From Apricaphanius iberus (lineage: Eukaryota > Chordata > Actinopteri > Cyprinodontiformes > Aphaniidae), in assembly GCA_028564705.1 (NCBI GenBank), contig JAPXFQ010000934.1, positions 434,001-498,000 on the forward strand: 64,000 nt of DNA, written 5' to 3'. Position numbers and translations under genes: made by a program. This document shows, in pieces, positions 10,760 to 22,535 of this stretch; positions within the stretch are counted from its first letter, which is position 1, and every line of letters begins with the position of its first letter. Under the pieces are notes generated by a model. It did not search any database and had not been told where the DNA came from. It saw only the letters and a list, made by a program, of their open reading frames with translations.

Positions 10760-12425
10760 CTTTGCAGTCGGTCTCCTTTGCATTCACCCACAGTTGATGT
10801 GAATCACACTGTTTCTGCTCGTCTGACCTCCACGTTTAGCACAAACATGAATATAAATTTGGCCTCCAGACTTTTGAAAGCCCTAAACTCTTTATGAGTG
10901 AAAGATTGGCTTTAGGAATAGTGATAAATGTCCCCGGCGGATTTGCGGCCATGACGACGCCGAATACAACTAACTTCTTTCACATATCTAAAATGGGCTT
11001 TTAATAACTTCTATTTCACCATCAATAGAAATTTTAAGTTTCTCTCTAAAGCTCTCCCAGTTGTCAAATGTTAAAGTGGTCATATATCGGAGATTTTGTC
11101 TGCTAACCGTGTTGGAAATGTTCGTTGCGTCTCTACAGCCGCCGTAAACTTTGTTAGCTTTCTGTGATCCAACCACTCATACATACGCACAAGATGTCCA
11201 CAAAGATCCTCCTAAAACACATTTGCATGTTGAGTAACAGCTACATCAGTCTGATTGATTGAAACCCAAGACTGGTCCCTACCCTATAACCGATAGGCTT
11301 AAGTAGGCCTACAGTGGTTTGGTTTAGAGTGAAAGCGACTCTCAGATCTTGGGAATTTTCAGATCAAGCAAACCTGATTTATTTATTTTTTCTCAAACAC
11401 TTGAGTACAACGGAAATCCGGCATGGCGCTGGAGCGCTATCAGGCCTGCAGTAAGCTTTGCACTAAAAACACTTAGCTTCACACCAGTTAGTTTTGTGAT
11501 GATCTTTTTCGACCATCTGTACAAAGATGATCTAAACTAGGGATACCTACATTTTTAGGTTTCATTCACTTTGAGAAATTGTTCTGATGTCTACGAAAAG
11601 CATTACAGATGTTTTTTTGTGCCCTTCAGTATTACAGAATAAAAATAATACAATTCAGCATGCTTATAGACTTTTAAGGAGAGACCAGGATTTTCAAACT
11701 TATTTAAATTATGAAATGTCTGTTATTTTAGCTCCACACCCGTGATTCCCTATTTTGCTCCTATTTTTATAGAATTTCAGGGACATGTTTGTCCACTAAA
11801 CCATTAATACAGCAGCTCATCAGACAGTTTACTGTGTTTTTTTAATGCCAATGATCCTTGTAGATGTAGCTCACCTTCTCTCTTGTTGGAGTTTAGCTTC
11901 AGCACCAGCAGAACTCTCCATCACTACCAGATTGTACTTCTAAATGAAGTATCCTCGTTCCTCTACCTGAGATTCCAAGTGACTTGCTCTCTTAATTCTC
12001 CTTTTTTTATGAACACAACTACAAAACTACCTGATCAACCACCTGGTGATGGAAACTCTCTGGTTTATCGAGATTCTGCTTGTCTCGCTTTGATTGGTGG
12101 CTTTAGGAAATCACTAAGGAGGAGTTCCCTGGTGGGTCATTATGTGCAGCAGCAGAGTGTCAGGTTCTAAACAAAAAAAACCTGAGGTAAAGAGTTTTTG
12201 TCTTTGTTTGCAATCCGTTCGGTCCTCCCATCATCAGCGTGCCGTCGCCATGGTTTCAATGCCCTGGCATGTCCCCCTGTTGTTTTCGCAAATATTTAGT
12301 TTAACAAGAAAATATTTAATCTGCAAAGATCCACAGGAGTTATTTACAACCTTAAATCAGAAAAAGTCAGGATGGTACGGTGAAAACTTACCTTTGTTAC
12401 TTTGTTCAGTCATCTTTGACCTGTA
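10760..12425. other. No gene seen; small minisatellite relic
   Basis: At 11,448-11,500 the words GCAGTAAGCTTTGCACTAAAAAC and CCAGTTAGTTTTGTG repeat the 8.4-kb minisatellite unit. Otherwise nothing is recognised. Open frames 11,883-12,170 and 12,142-12,552 show no motif. Confidence 0.45.
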
Positions 12426-12429
12426 TTAC

Positions 12430-14175
12430 TTTGACAAGAATACAACAGCACATTATTTAATATGGTCCTCATACATTTTTATTGTTTCTTTATATATAAA
12501 CACATATTCAAAATGTATTGCAACAAATGAAAATAAAAAGTTGGAACAGTAATGCATTTACCACTTTGTAATGTTGCGGTTCCTTTTCACAGCGCTTAAG
12601 ACGTTTAAGGACTGTTGACACCGAGTGATGAATGTTTCTTGTGTCGTTTTGTCCCATTCTTCCTGAGAACAAGTCTTAAGATGACCAACAGTACTGGGTT
12701 TTTATTGTCACATTTTGTGCTTTAAAAAGTGCCACACATCCTCTAGTGGAGACAGGTGGGACTGCAGCCAGACCAGTCAAGTAGCCGTACCCTCTTCCTC
12801 CACAGCCAGGACTTTGGAATGTGTACAGAATGTGGTTTTACATTGTCTTGTTGAAAAATTCATGGGCTTCCGTGGAAAAGTTGTCTTCTTGAATGCGGCA
12901 TATTGTGCTCCAAAATCTTTATGTACTATTCAGCAATAATGGTTCCATCACAGAAGGTCAACTTACCTTTACAAAGGCTGCTGTAACAACCTCATACCAT
13001 CACAGTTATCTTTTCAACTGAGCTAGAATTATGTAAATGGTCTTCAGAGTTTTACTAACACATTTTCAGATTTTTTTTTTTTTTACAATGATCTTTATGT
13101 GCTTTAAAATGGGAACTGATTTTTAAATTCATTGTGACAAGATAAATTTTGCTATGTTTGGCTATTTGGATAAATTGCAAAAGTTCTTGGTGCAAGATGA
13201 ACTTATTCTCCTACTGGGAAAAAAAGTTGTTTTTGTGTGTGACTATTCGCTACGTCATTGTAAGGTTACAACTGTTAAGGTAGTGCTAATTAAACATACA
13301 GACTGTAAGAGTAAAGATAGGTACCTACAGTTATGAGTACAAAGTTGTACTTTTTGAGGGTACCACCCCAATGACAAGACATTGTACCCCTAGAAGTACA
13401 ATCCTACACTTTAACTTCTGAGTGTGTGTGACAGACTGCATGGAGAGCATCAGTGTTCTTGTCTTGTCTTTTTACCCAGTCCAGTTTTAACTGGTATTTG
13501 TGGATGTAACAACATATTCTGTACTGGACAAAGGTTTTTCCAAAGTATTCCTGGGCCCATGTGATGATACTGCTGATAGATGAATGATGATTCTTGATGC
13601 AGCGCCGCCTGCGGGATCAGAGATCACGGTTGTTCATCTTAGGCTGGCGCCCTTGTCCTTTACGCACTGAAAATCCTCCACATTCCTGGAATCTTTTAAT
13701 GATTTTACGCACTATGAAAGGTAAAATATCAAAATCTCTTCCTATCTTTCTATGAGGAACATTGTTTTTAAACATTTCCATGATTTTCTTACGTATTTGT
13801 TGTTAAAACAGGCAATCGTTTCCTCATGTTTGCTCCTAAAGGACTAGACTTTTCTTGGATGCTGTTTTTGTACCAAATCATTTTTACAATCACCTGTTGA
13901 CATCACCTGCTTCAAATCCCATCATTATTTAACCAGTTTACCTGATTGATTATTAGTCCTAAACTGCACCTGTCCCATCCTTTTTTGGAATGTGTTGCAG
14001 GTCTGAACGACAGGAAAAGATGGAGATCTACAAATTAAATGAAAGTTAAAAAGATAAAACATGAAATATTTTGTGTTCATATTGATGAAATAAGAATCAA
14101 AGTGAATGTATAAATCACTACTTTCTTTTTTAATTTGTGTTTTGCATATTGTCCACACTTTCTCTGATTTAGGGT
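12430..14175 (-). pseudogene. Decayed Tc1/mariner transposon, interrupted
   Basis: On the minus strand this matches a teleost Tc1/mariner family in its terminal and transposase sequence. The 5' leader (TGTTGCAGG...GGGACAGGTGCAG, 13,960-14,000) is repeated at 41,738-42,100 on the plus strand. The transposase start region is at about 13,520-13,800, and the catalytic-domain remains run from about 12,620 to 13,010 (for example the complement of TTCTTCCTGAGAACAAG, GCCACACATCC and TACATTGTCTTG). Frames are broken throughout. Homology stops between about 13,020 and 13,490, where unrelated sequence including the 13,325-13,415 repeat is found. Confidence 0.65.
13325..13415 (-). repeat. GTACC-rich repeat, empty-site copy
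   Basis: The words AGGTACCTA, AAGTACAACTTTGTACTCATAAC and GGGTGGTACCC (minus-strand reading) are repeated at 35,170-35,240 plus 35,441-35,465. There the copy is split by a 198-bp MITE exactly at the TAA that is single here. It sits in the gap of the surrounding transposon relic. Confidence 0.7.
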
Positions 14176-14805
14176 CATATGCATTGGTTTTATGAAAGAG
14201 GCCTTACAGGACTCAGCAGTAGTCGGGTTCCTCCAGACCTCAGCTTACAGTCGGGTTCTCCTCTGGGGACCTCAGAGACTCAGATGGAGAAAATGCCCTC
14301 TTTCTTCCTCAGATGTGTAGCTATACTGTATGTGTGAGTTTAAAGCATGAATGGTATGCTGGGAATGTTTACCACAGATTAGACAGAACGCTGCAGCGAG
14401 AGGGACGGAGGTGCAGCTAAAAATATCACCAATATCTGTAATTAAGATAAATCCCGTGGTGAGCCTTATTGATAAGCTCTGCAGTGATCCTCAGAAAAAA
14501 CGTCTCCACTTCAAACAGTGCCGGGTATCGACTCGGAGGGGCTCAGGTAGTGCCAGCGAAGCGGCGCCTGCCAATACTGGCAGAGTGTTTTAAATGGCTC
14601 TCAGCGCTCCGCTTTGTGTTCCAGCTCTGACTTTACTCAGCTGCTGCTAGGAGCCACGTTTACTCTGTCTGTTTGCATTTCCATCACTCAACACCAAACC
14701 GTCAGTCAGCTGCAGCTCAGCAACTCTGGCAACAAGTCAACAACAGCAGCCGTGGCAACTCCCTGAAGTTTTCCAATAATCCACTCTACAGTTATCATCT
14801 GATAC
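14176..14805. other. No gene supported
   Basis: One short open stretch near 14,372-14,440 (RQNAAARGTEVQ) loosely recalls the QNAAAR motif of LINE C-termini, but it is too short to call. Confidence 0.4.
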
Positions 14806-14807
14806 AG

Positions 14808-15018
14808 CATGAACTTTTGTTATTGACCAAAATACTTATTTTCAACCAGAATCTGCAAATAAATTCTTTAAAAATCAGACCATGTGATTTTCTGGATGAT
14901 TTTTTTCTCATTTTGTCTATCTTAGTACCTATGATTAAAATTACAGGAATCTATCATCTCTGTAAAATGGAGCACTTGCACAATTGGTGGCTGACTAAAT
15001 ACTTTTTTCTCCATTGTA
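14808..15018 (+). mobile_element. Tc1 3' terminal fragment
   Basis: Nearly the same as the 3' end of the Tc1 at 55,307-56,756 (compare 56,550-56,757). Shared words are ATTGACCAAAAT, GCAAATA-ATTCTTTAAAAATCAGACCATG, TTGCACAATTGGTGG-type and ACTAAATACTT. The terminus here reads TCCATTGTA where the other copy has GCCCCACAGTA, so the terminal repeat is mutated. There is no transposase and no 5' end. Confidence 0.75.
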
Positions 15019-15024
15019 ATTTCT

Positions 15025-16415
15025 TTAACTTCGTGGAAGTTTGCATGTAGCGTCCAGAACAAATAGACTTCATATGGAAGCATCCGTTCAGCAGGAGTCT
15101 GAATCAGGAGTCAGACAGAATCTTGATTGCTTTAAGGGAGCCACATGTGATGATCGGTAAAACACGACTCTACTTCCTCCTTTGGGATCATAAAGTAAAT
15201 CTTCCTAAGTCTGTGATCTGTTTGTTCATCCTTGTTTTAAACCACAACGCTCCCATCTGAAATTCATACAGAGGTGTTATATTTATTTTTCAGCATGGCT
15301 AAATCTTTAAACAAGGCCGTTACGTCTACAGCAACAACTATTGATCCAATTAAAACCTCACATAGAGTTTTACCTACGCAAAATGAAAGAGGCGGCCCAA
15401 TAATTCTGGTTTTATCTCCTGACCAAAACTCAGCCAACTTTGATTCATCGGCTGAATTAGGCGATCGTTAAGATTTCAATGTAGTTTTAGCATAAAATGA
15501 TAACCAGAAACTTGACAACAATAAATGTAAAACAAGGTTGAAATGTTAGAGAAAGAAAAACTAGAGAGTGAAGAAAAACTGCAGGAGTTGAGAAAGAGAG
15601 CCGGTCAAAGATTTTTTAGGATCGGATTCTGTCTCTTCTTCCTCCTTCCTCCTCTTCCTCCTCTGCCAGGAGGAAAAAACAAGCTGCACTCGGGACCCTG
15701 AAACAGGATGCTGCTTCTGAAAACACAAATAATTGTTTTCTGTCTCATTCCATATGAGGAACACCAGAGAAGAGCGGCAGGTGATGATTCTGACCCCCTG
15801 CATCAGAATTCAACAGCCGCACCTTTCTGACGGAGGAGGGGAAACTATGGAAACAGCCAGAGGTGTAATTGGAGGGTGGAGGAGTGACGTAGAGAGGAAT
15901 CTGATGATGAATGTGTGAGGTCCCTTCACACAGCTGCTTGTTCATCTGAGAGACGATCCAAAGCTCTGCAGCAACTTTCTGGCTCCGTGCGCCACCCTTC
16001 CCCCCTCCAAAAACCATCGATTCAAACTAAACGTGTCATTTTTCATCTCGTATTATTGTGAAAACGGTGCCAGGTATCAATAAATCACCAGGATTCTCGG
16101 TGGAGTCTCCTTGATGAAGGATAAATTCCAGCACGTTGCACTCGGAGGACGAATGGGAGCCTCTCAAAAGTTCATAAAGCTGTCAGAAAGAAAACCTGGA
16201 GATTTGTTTTGTGGGTCAGCGCCAGTTAACATGCTTCTACATCACATACTGTAGGCACGATTTCAGACTGGATATCAAACCGACAACCTGAAACTTCCAG
16301 CTAACCAGAGTAAAGCCACTTTTATGGGAAACATGTCAGACAGCCACCAGCGTTCCCAGGAGTGAACTTCCCAGCAGATTCTGAGAGAGATGACCAGAAA
16401 CCCAAGAGCTCCAAC
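15025..16415. other. No gene or named repeat seen
   Basis: Open frames 15,274-15,471, 15,561-15,803 and 15,745-16,017 carry no motif and overlap on opposite strands. The purine/pyrimidine-rich patch near 15,630-15,670 accounts for the charged translations there. Confidence 0.45.
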
Positions 16416-16417
16416 TA

Positions 16418-16457
16418 GCTCAGTATGAGGGGTTGCTGAGGAATTGCTGTGGTTGGA
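16418..16457 (+). mobile_element. 40-bp LINE-A scrap
   Basis: GCTCAGTATGAGGGGTTGCTG followed by AGGAATTGCTGTGGTTGGA matches the internal 3' UTR block of LINE-A (compare 9557-9580 and the minus strand of 59,960-60,010). The flanks do not match, so this is a fragment or remnant. Confidence 0.5.
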
Positions 16458-16659
16458 CAAGATGGCAGCAGGACCGAGGTTACAGACCAGGATGGAGGAA
16501 GGCGTAAATGTTTTTACAGATCAGTAACAAGTGTCACAAGCTGCAACAGAAACTGCTGTTTGAATCAAAGTTAATTATAAATTCTTAAAGATCCTCTTAG
16601 TTTCAGCAGATTATTGATAATAAATAAAAAGGAAGCTATCCACCCAACTTCCACTCACT

Positions 16660-17290
16660 TTCTGGCCTCTAATTTCTATGATCCTTTACATATTTTATCA
16701 TTAGAAGGCTAAGAGTCTTCTGATTACAATTATGTATGCAAATCAAGGATAGAATCATAACAGTAGGCACAACAAGCGCTTTTACCAACACAGGCACGTT
16801 CCCGTCCATCAGCAGACTAAATGTGCAGCTCACCCCTTTGTAGTCCAATAAACGGGACAAAACCGATCCATCTTTTAGTATTCAGAAGCGTCCGATTAAA
16901 GTCCTCCAATAAAGTGATTAGTCCAAAACAAAAATAAAAACATGTCACAAAATGTGTTTAAAAAGCTATAATGCACCTCCAAATTTTGTACTCCATTTGT
17001 GTAGTTTTTTACAGTAGATGTAAAGTTTCCCGTCTGATGACAACACTTCTGTCTACTAATGTCACTGCGCATATATCCATAAACAAAAACAAAAAAACTT
17101 CATCCAACTTATCAGCCTTTTATAGGTGATTCTGCTACCAATGGCCAATCTCAGTCATAATCAGTCACGGTCCGAAGTTCTGATGTCTGACACAGAGATC
17201 TGACATGACCGGTTAGCATAGATGTTGCCATGGTTACTGGTGATCGTAAGATGGCGTATCAGACAGAGAGATAAGATAATTACGCCCAGT
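16660..17290. repeat. Dispersed repeat family E, copy 1
   Basis: Shows patchy same-orientation similarity to 53,390-54,230. The matching patches are TGTATGCAAATCAAGGATAGAATCATAAC / TGTCTGCCAATCAAAGATCCAATCATAAC (only partly identical) and GTCCTCCAATAAAGTGATTAGTCCA / GTCCTCCAATAAAATAGTTAGTCCA. Spacing between patches differs, so indels are large. No coding potential is seen. Confidence 0.4.
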
Positions 17291-18760
17291 GTGCACCAGT
17301 AATATACGGTTTCAGAAACATGTTCAAACACTCAGCATTGATGAAAGCTGTGGATGTTTATGAGAAGAAAAACTATTGATTCTGATGATGGTTTTTGTGC
17401 AGTAAAGACTATATGGCACACTTTTAGGTACCTTTGATCTGTAGTTTGAAGTATGTGCAAAATATTCTTTTTTTATCGGTGTGGATAAGGATAATTCAGG
17501 CTCTAGATCCACGTTCTGTTTTGGGACAACAATTCATCCTAAAGCCACTTTTAGAGCAGGTATTCTTAGAAAATAAATAGGTGGACATGAAATGTTATCT
17601 TTTTCAGGTTCATAAAATTCGTATTGCTTGGTAACAACAGCACTCAGACAGATTTTCAGAGTTTCGGATGACATTTTAGTGTTCGCTTTCTAGAAAGACC
17701 CCAGCCACGCCCTAAGAACATGTTTAATTTGGGTGTGCGATTTTGAAAAATGAATGGGTGAAATCGCAGGAATGTTAGATGTTACTGTAAACTCCCAATT
17801 GTCCCGCTGAAGCATGTGATCCACACAGTCTCTTTAAAAATGTTAAACGTATTCATGCTCTGAGAAAACATGAGGAAAAAAACTCCTGAACAAGGAGCTC
17901 GGTTTTATGAGCAGATTAAATGGTTTGAAGCACATTAACGGGATTATTGTCAATGATACATCAGGAGGTGAAATTAGGACTATTTCTTTTAATCAATCTG
18001 TCTCTGCAGCTTCTTTCTATATCGTCTTCTCAGGACATTAAGCCTTCGTATGCTAAGAACTGCTCTGTCCTCCAAAGAGACGACATCTGTCCCCACACAG
18101 TGAAGGACATCCAGGTTTGCCCACAGAAAGATGCAAACTAAGAAGTAAATGGAGCGTGCAACAGATGTGCCAGAGAGCAGCTGGTCCTCTTCTGTCCTGA
18201 GAGCGCTAAAAGGCCGGAGCGCCTCCAAACGCAGAAGCTGTAAAACAATAAAGTGTGAAAGGAGCAAGGAGGAGAGGGAGGGACAGAAGCTAGAGGTTCA
18301 TGAATTAAAATGATTCAGAAAACAAAGAGCAGAGAACCCCACAGAGATCTCACTCTGTTGGTTTGGTGGTGAAGGAGTCGACCTGCTTCTGTTAGCCTTA
18401 AAGACACAGACAGTTACCAGAGGTCGTCTGGGTGTCAGCAGATGTTTTACTGGAGGGGTGAGGAGGAGAGCGAAAAAGAGGCTGGCAGGGATGGAATATT
18501 TGCCATTTTCAATTATTAATCTGTGTGCAGCTGTTCATGTATGATAACTGCCAGGTCCAGTTAGACTCACCTCCAGGTTTCTGACTGCTCAAACCACACC
18601 GAAGCCTTCCACACGCATCACCTCCAAATCCACTTATTTACTTTGACTAAGGCGCGCCGGAGGGCAACTCTGCCCCCACAGGTTGGAACATACAACAAAC
18701 CAGAGCTGAGTTTTATTCAATCTGAAAACGATCATGTTTATTCATCATCTGGTCAGCCCT
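17291..18760. other. No gene or named repeat seen
   Basis: Short open frames on both strands (17,947-18,141; 17,989-18,267) overlap and lack motifs. Confidence 0.45.
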
Positions 18761-18952
18761 GCAATAATGTTTGTGGTTTATTTGTTTAATTTCCTTGTTC
18801 AGTTTCCCATATCATTTTAGTTCTGTTATTTTAGGATTTTAGTGTTATGGTTTTTGGCTCGTCCTTCCTTCCATATCTGCGCTGCTCATCCTTTAATATC
18901 CTTACTTCCATTTCAGTGTTTTTGTATTGTTTAATCATTTGTTTATCCTTAA

Positions 18953-20066
18953 AGTGGACCTGACATGAAATTAGCATTTTTTGAGGTTTTTGATCATATC
19001 TTTTAGTTCCCCCAGCCTGCCTACGGCCCCTAAGGGGTTAAAAGAGTCATTGCATTGGCTCCCTGTATGTTTCAGGATTGATTTTAAAATACTTCTGTTT
19101 TTTAAGTGTCTTAATGGTCTTAGGCCTTCTTATCTGTCAGAAATGCTTTGACCGTATGAACCCTTGCGGTCTCTGCGCTCCTCTAGCAACCGTCTCTTCG
19201 TGATTCCAAAAGTCAGGACACAGACTTTCCATTATTACGGCCCTCACCTCTGGAACAGGCTGATAGAGGATCTCAGGGATGCAGAGAACGTTCAGGTTTT
19301 TAAGAGCAAACCTTTTCAGTCTAGCTTTTAAATGATTACTACTTATTCAGCCTGTTTAGCTGCAGTGCTTGCTTAATTTATTTATTATTTTTTTATTTTA
19401 TTTTAATTATAGTTAAGTTTTAATACACAATTTATGTTTTACAGTTTTACTTTCTCCATTATCACATTTTATTAGTTATTTTATTATCCATATTAGCTTT
19501 TGTCATTTTATATTTTAAGTATTTTATTCCTTCCAGTGTTTCCTCTGTGGAGCCCTCTGCCTCGGTGGGCGGCGGCGGCCTGGGCGCTCCTCCGTCTTAA
19601 ACTTCTACCAGGTTTAATACCAACTCTACGTGAACCAGCAAATATCCCTGTACAAGTAATTTTTCCTCAATAATGTCCTTCAGCTGTTAGTACACATTGT
19701 GGCATTGTTTGCTTTACAATTAGCTTCATAGCTAACATTCAGAATTAGCTTCACAGCTAATACCCCAGTTTGTTTATGTAGCATTGGTGCTAGTATGCTT
19801 TTATTTGGGGGAAAAAGATTATATATTATATTTGAACATTCAAAATATCGTTAGAGACTCATTGACCACAGAAGCGCATAGCCTAGGCCCCGCCCACAGA
19901 AACCCGGTCGTTCTGTGCTAATGCTAACAGAAGGGCTACCTCGTCACACCTGCAATTCTACAAAAACGCTGAATTACGGAAAGCGATCCTTTGATATAGT
20001 ATTAAGGTACTTAGAGTGTGGCTAAAAAGGACCAAACGTTGCAGGGAATTTCATGCCAGTTCTACT
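18953..20066. mobile_element. TTAA-flanked element with a nested LINE fragment
   Basis: Inverted termini AGTGGACCTGACATGAAATT (18,953) and GGAATTTCATGCCAGTTCTACT (ending 20,066) are flanked on both sides by TTAA (18,949-18,952 and 20,067-20,070). A TTAA duplication is typical of piggyBac- and Kolobok-type elements. No transposase is seen. The left arm is only about 60 bp before a LINE fragment begins; the right arm (about 19,610-20,066) carries repeated GCTTCA-TAGCTAA words. Confidence 0.6.
19010..19400 (+). pseudogene. LINE RT C-terminal fragment nested in the TTAA element
   Basis: Plus-strand translation near 19,046-19,330 gives HWLPVCFRIDFKILLF, NGLRPSYLSEML, an in-frame stop, then PYEPLRSLRSSSNRLFVIP and YYGPHLWNRLIEDLRD with FKSKPFQSSF. 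These are the conserved blocks at the C-terminus of CR1/L2/Rex1-group reverse transcriptases. The T-rich sequence to about 19,550 is probably its UTR. It is 5'-truncated and inactive. Confidence 0.65.
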
Positions 20067-20070
20067 TTAA

Positions 20071-20470
20071 GTCGTTCTCCCAGTTAGTTCTGTGTACTTA
20101 TTTTTTTCCTTCTGTTCTCTCCTCTCTGCTCACTAGTCGATTTATTTGGAGTTTCTCTTGGGTTGCTTTATTCTTGGATATCTTCGTTCTTTAGTTATTT
20201 CCTCAGTTTTTTTTCTGTTTCCACCTGTCATTTGCCTCCCTGTCCAGGTGCTAATCGTCTCTACCTGCTCTCTGCGTCTCACCTTGTCCGTTGTCTTCTT
20301 CCTGCCACTTCCGCTCCTCCTCAGTATAATTAAACTCTCTGTTCACCTTTCTTCTCTGCTGATTCGTCCGTCCTCTTTCACCGTACTACTTCTACTACTG
20401 CTCATCGAATACAGTTCTCTGCATTTGGGTCCTTCCCATACTACAACCATGACAAACCCGGTCTATTAAG
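20071..20470. other. Pyrimidine-rich stretch
   Basis: CT-rich plus strand ending near CTGCATTTGGGTCCTTCCC. With the similar CT/TT-rich DNA at 18,760-18,945 it may be one older repeat into which the TTAA element inserted. The open frame 20,146-20,469 translates to Leu/Ser/Phe-rich sequence as expected from composition. Confidence 0.4.
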
Positions 20471-20514
20471 CGCTGATAACACAGAACCTTTACTAAAAAC
20501 CGTGTGAAGGTTAG

Positions 20515-21075
20515 AGGTCAACAGAAGCTGTAAAAAACTCTCCTGAGGGAGAAAGCCTCGAGATGACAGAAGGACAAAGCTGCTTCTGGATGAAGGAAAG
20601 ACTTCCGAGACAATTTCTTCTGGACAGAGGAGACCAGAGAAGAGATGTTTGAACTCGATGGACGAACTCGGACACATACGGATATCACAAACACCTCCAA
20701 CAGTCAGGCACGGTGGTGGAGGCTTGATAATCTGGGTTTGTATTGTAGCCACGCCACCTGAGCACCCTGGGATCATTGAATGGACCGTCCTCTCCTCTAC
20801 AGACCAAAGCATTCTGGAGTTCTTGTGAGTCCAACTGTCCAAAAGAAGAATGTCTGGAAAAAGAAACATCCCTGTGCTGCAATGTCCCATTCAAAGTGAA
20901 ACACTTCAACCTGATTGAAACGTTGTGTTTGGACCTTCAGAGAGCTGAGCAGAAACGTTGATGAAGTTCAGTAATGTTGGGAGGAAGAGTAAACCAAGAG
21001 TCGTCCACAAGGAAACTGATTGACTGAACTCCTGAACTCGCTTTCAGGAGTTGTTTCTCATCACGCCATGAAGTG
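20515..21075 (+). pseudogene. Tc1-like transposase relic
   Basis: Translation around 20,690-20,830 gives a VRHGGGGLIIWVCI-type block followed by PGIIEWTVLSSTDQSILEFL, the region around the second catalytic Asp in Tc1-like transposases. Further on, GTTTGGACCTTCAGAGAGCTGAGCAGAAAC resembles the family's C-terminal coding end. Several stops and frame changes are present and termini are not found. The fragment at 59,300-59,745 seems to be of the same family. Confidence 0.5.
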
Positions 21076-21361
21076 AATTCCAAAGGCGAGGTAAAGCAGT
21101 GTGAACCAGACCAGGTGTGAAAACGTGTTTAGACAGGCAGAAAGCCCAACACCTAACTCCACGTACTACATATCAGATGTTGTGTGGACCTCGTGTGGAG
21201 ACTGGCCCAAACTGGGAATGATTGGCTCCATTCAGCTTCACCAGAACTCTGACGATAAACAGACGGTCTACCTGATAAGCAAACAGTTGGAAGGCAGTGA
21301 ATCCAGACGGAAATTGAGACTTCTTGGAGCAGGTAGTGATTTCCAAGCGGTCTGCGTGAAT

Positions 21362-22535
21362 TAATTCAATTCACTTTTATTTTTAAAGCGCCAATTCACA
21401 ACAAATGTAATCTCAAGGCACTAAAATAAAATAAAAAACATTTCGATACAATTATACAAATGTTCCAATCAGTTAAAAGTTTAAAGTCTATGTAAGGAAT
21501 CCCAGCAGATTGTGCCGAGTCATCAACATGAAGTTGTGTCTGGATCATGCAGACTCCAACCACAGCAACTCCTCAGCAATCCCTCACACTTAGCAAGCAT
21601 GTAGCGACAGTGGAGAGGAATAACTCCCCTTTAACAGGAAGAAACCTCCAGCAGAACCAGAACCAGATCCTGGATCAGTACAAGCGGTCATCTGCCACGA
21701 CCGTCTGGGGGTCTGAGAAGACAGAGAAGAGACAGCATGGAGGATGCTCGGTGACTTTGAGCATCATCTGGACCAATGTTCCCCATCCAGCAGGGGGTGT
21801 TGTAGTTGAGCAGGATACCAGACCATGTGGAGCTTCTATGGGGAGAAAAATACTGAGAGAAAACCGGGTTGACAATCGCAATAACAGCAGAAAAATATAT
21901 ATGGAGGGTAGTAGAAGAGAAAAGTAGCAGAGAGAAGAAAAGTAGTCAGTCTGTCCTTCAACAGTCTAAACCTATAGCAGCATAACTACAGAGATAACTC
22001 AGGATAACCTAAGCCATTCTAACTATAAGCTTTATCAAAAAGGAAGGTTTTAAGCCTAGTCTTAAAAACAGACAGAGTATCTGCCTCATGGACTAAAACT
22101 GGGAGCTGGTTCCACAGGAGAGGAGCCTGATAACTAAAAGATCTGCCTCCTATTCTACTTTTAGAAATCCTAGGAACTACCAGTAGACCTGCATTCTGAG
22201 TACAAAGTTCTCTGTTAGGAACATATGGAACAATCAGATCTCTGATGTACGATGGAGCTGATTATTAAGGGCTTTATACGTAAGGAGGAGGATCTTAAAC
22301 TATATTCTGGATTTAACAGGGAGCCAATGGAGAGAAGCCAAAACAGGAGAAATGTGATCTCTCTTTTTAATATTCATCAGAACTCTTGCTGCAGCATTTT
22401 GGATCAAATTAAGGCCTTTAATTGCATTTTGTGGACTTCCTGATAATAAGGAATTACAGCAGTCCAGCCTTGAAGTGACAAATGCATGGACTAGTTTCTC
22501 TGCATCGCTCCTGGACAGGATGTTTCTAATTTGAG
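21362..22535 (-). pseudogene. LINE-A: RT C-terminus and full 3' UTR
   Basis: On the minus strand, 22,500 down to about 22,060 encodes the reverse-transcriptase C-terminus: DAEKLVHAFVTSRLD, QNAAARVLMN, DHISPVLASLHWLPVKSRI, then (after a frameshift) SFSYQAPLLWNQLP and FKTRLKTFLFDKAYS with a stop. A ~650-bp 3' UTR follows and ends at 21,362 with TTGTGAATTGGCGC...AATAAAAGTGAATTGAATT. The element is 5'-truncated and has internal stops. It is the longest copy of this family here and is very close in sequence to the one at 59,785-60,545. Confidence 0.75.

Noticed and set aside
14351..14593. LINE C-terminal fragment (QNAAAR-like)
   Set aside because: About 20 residues of loose similarity with no supporting flank; could be chance.
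20441..20890. 149-codon minus-strand frame as a gene
   Set aside because: Antisense to the Tc1-like relic at 20,515-21,075, which accounts for the sequence.
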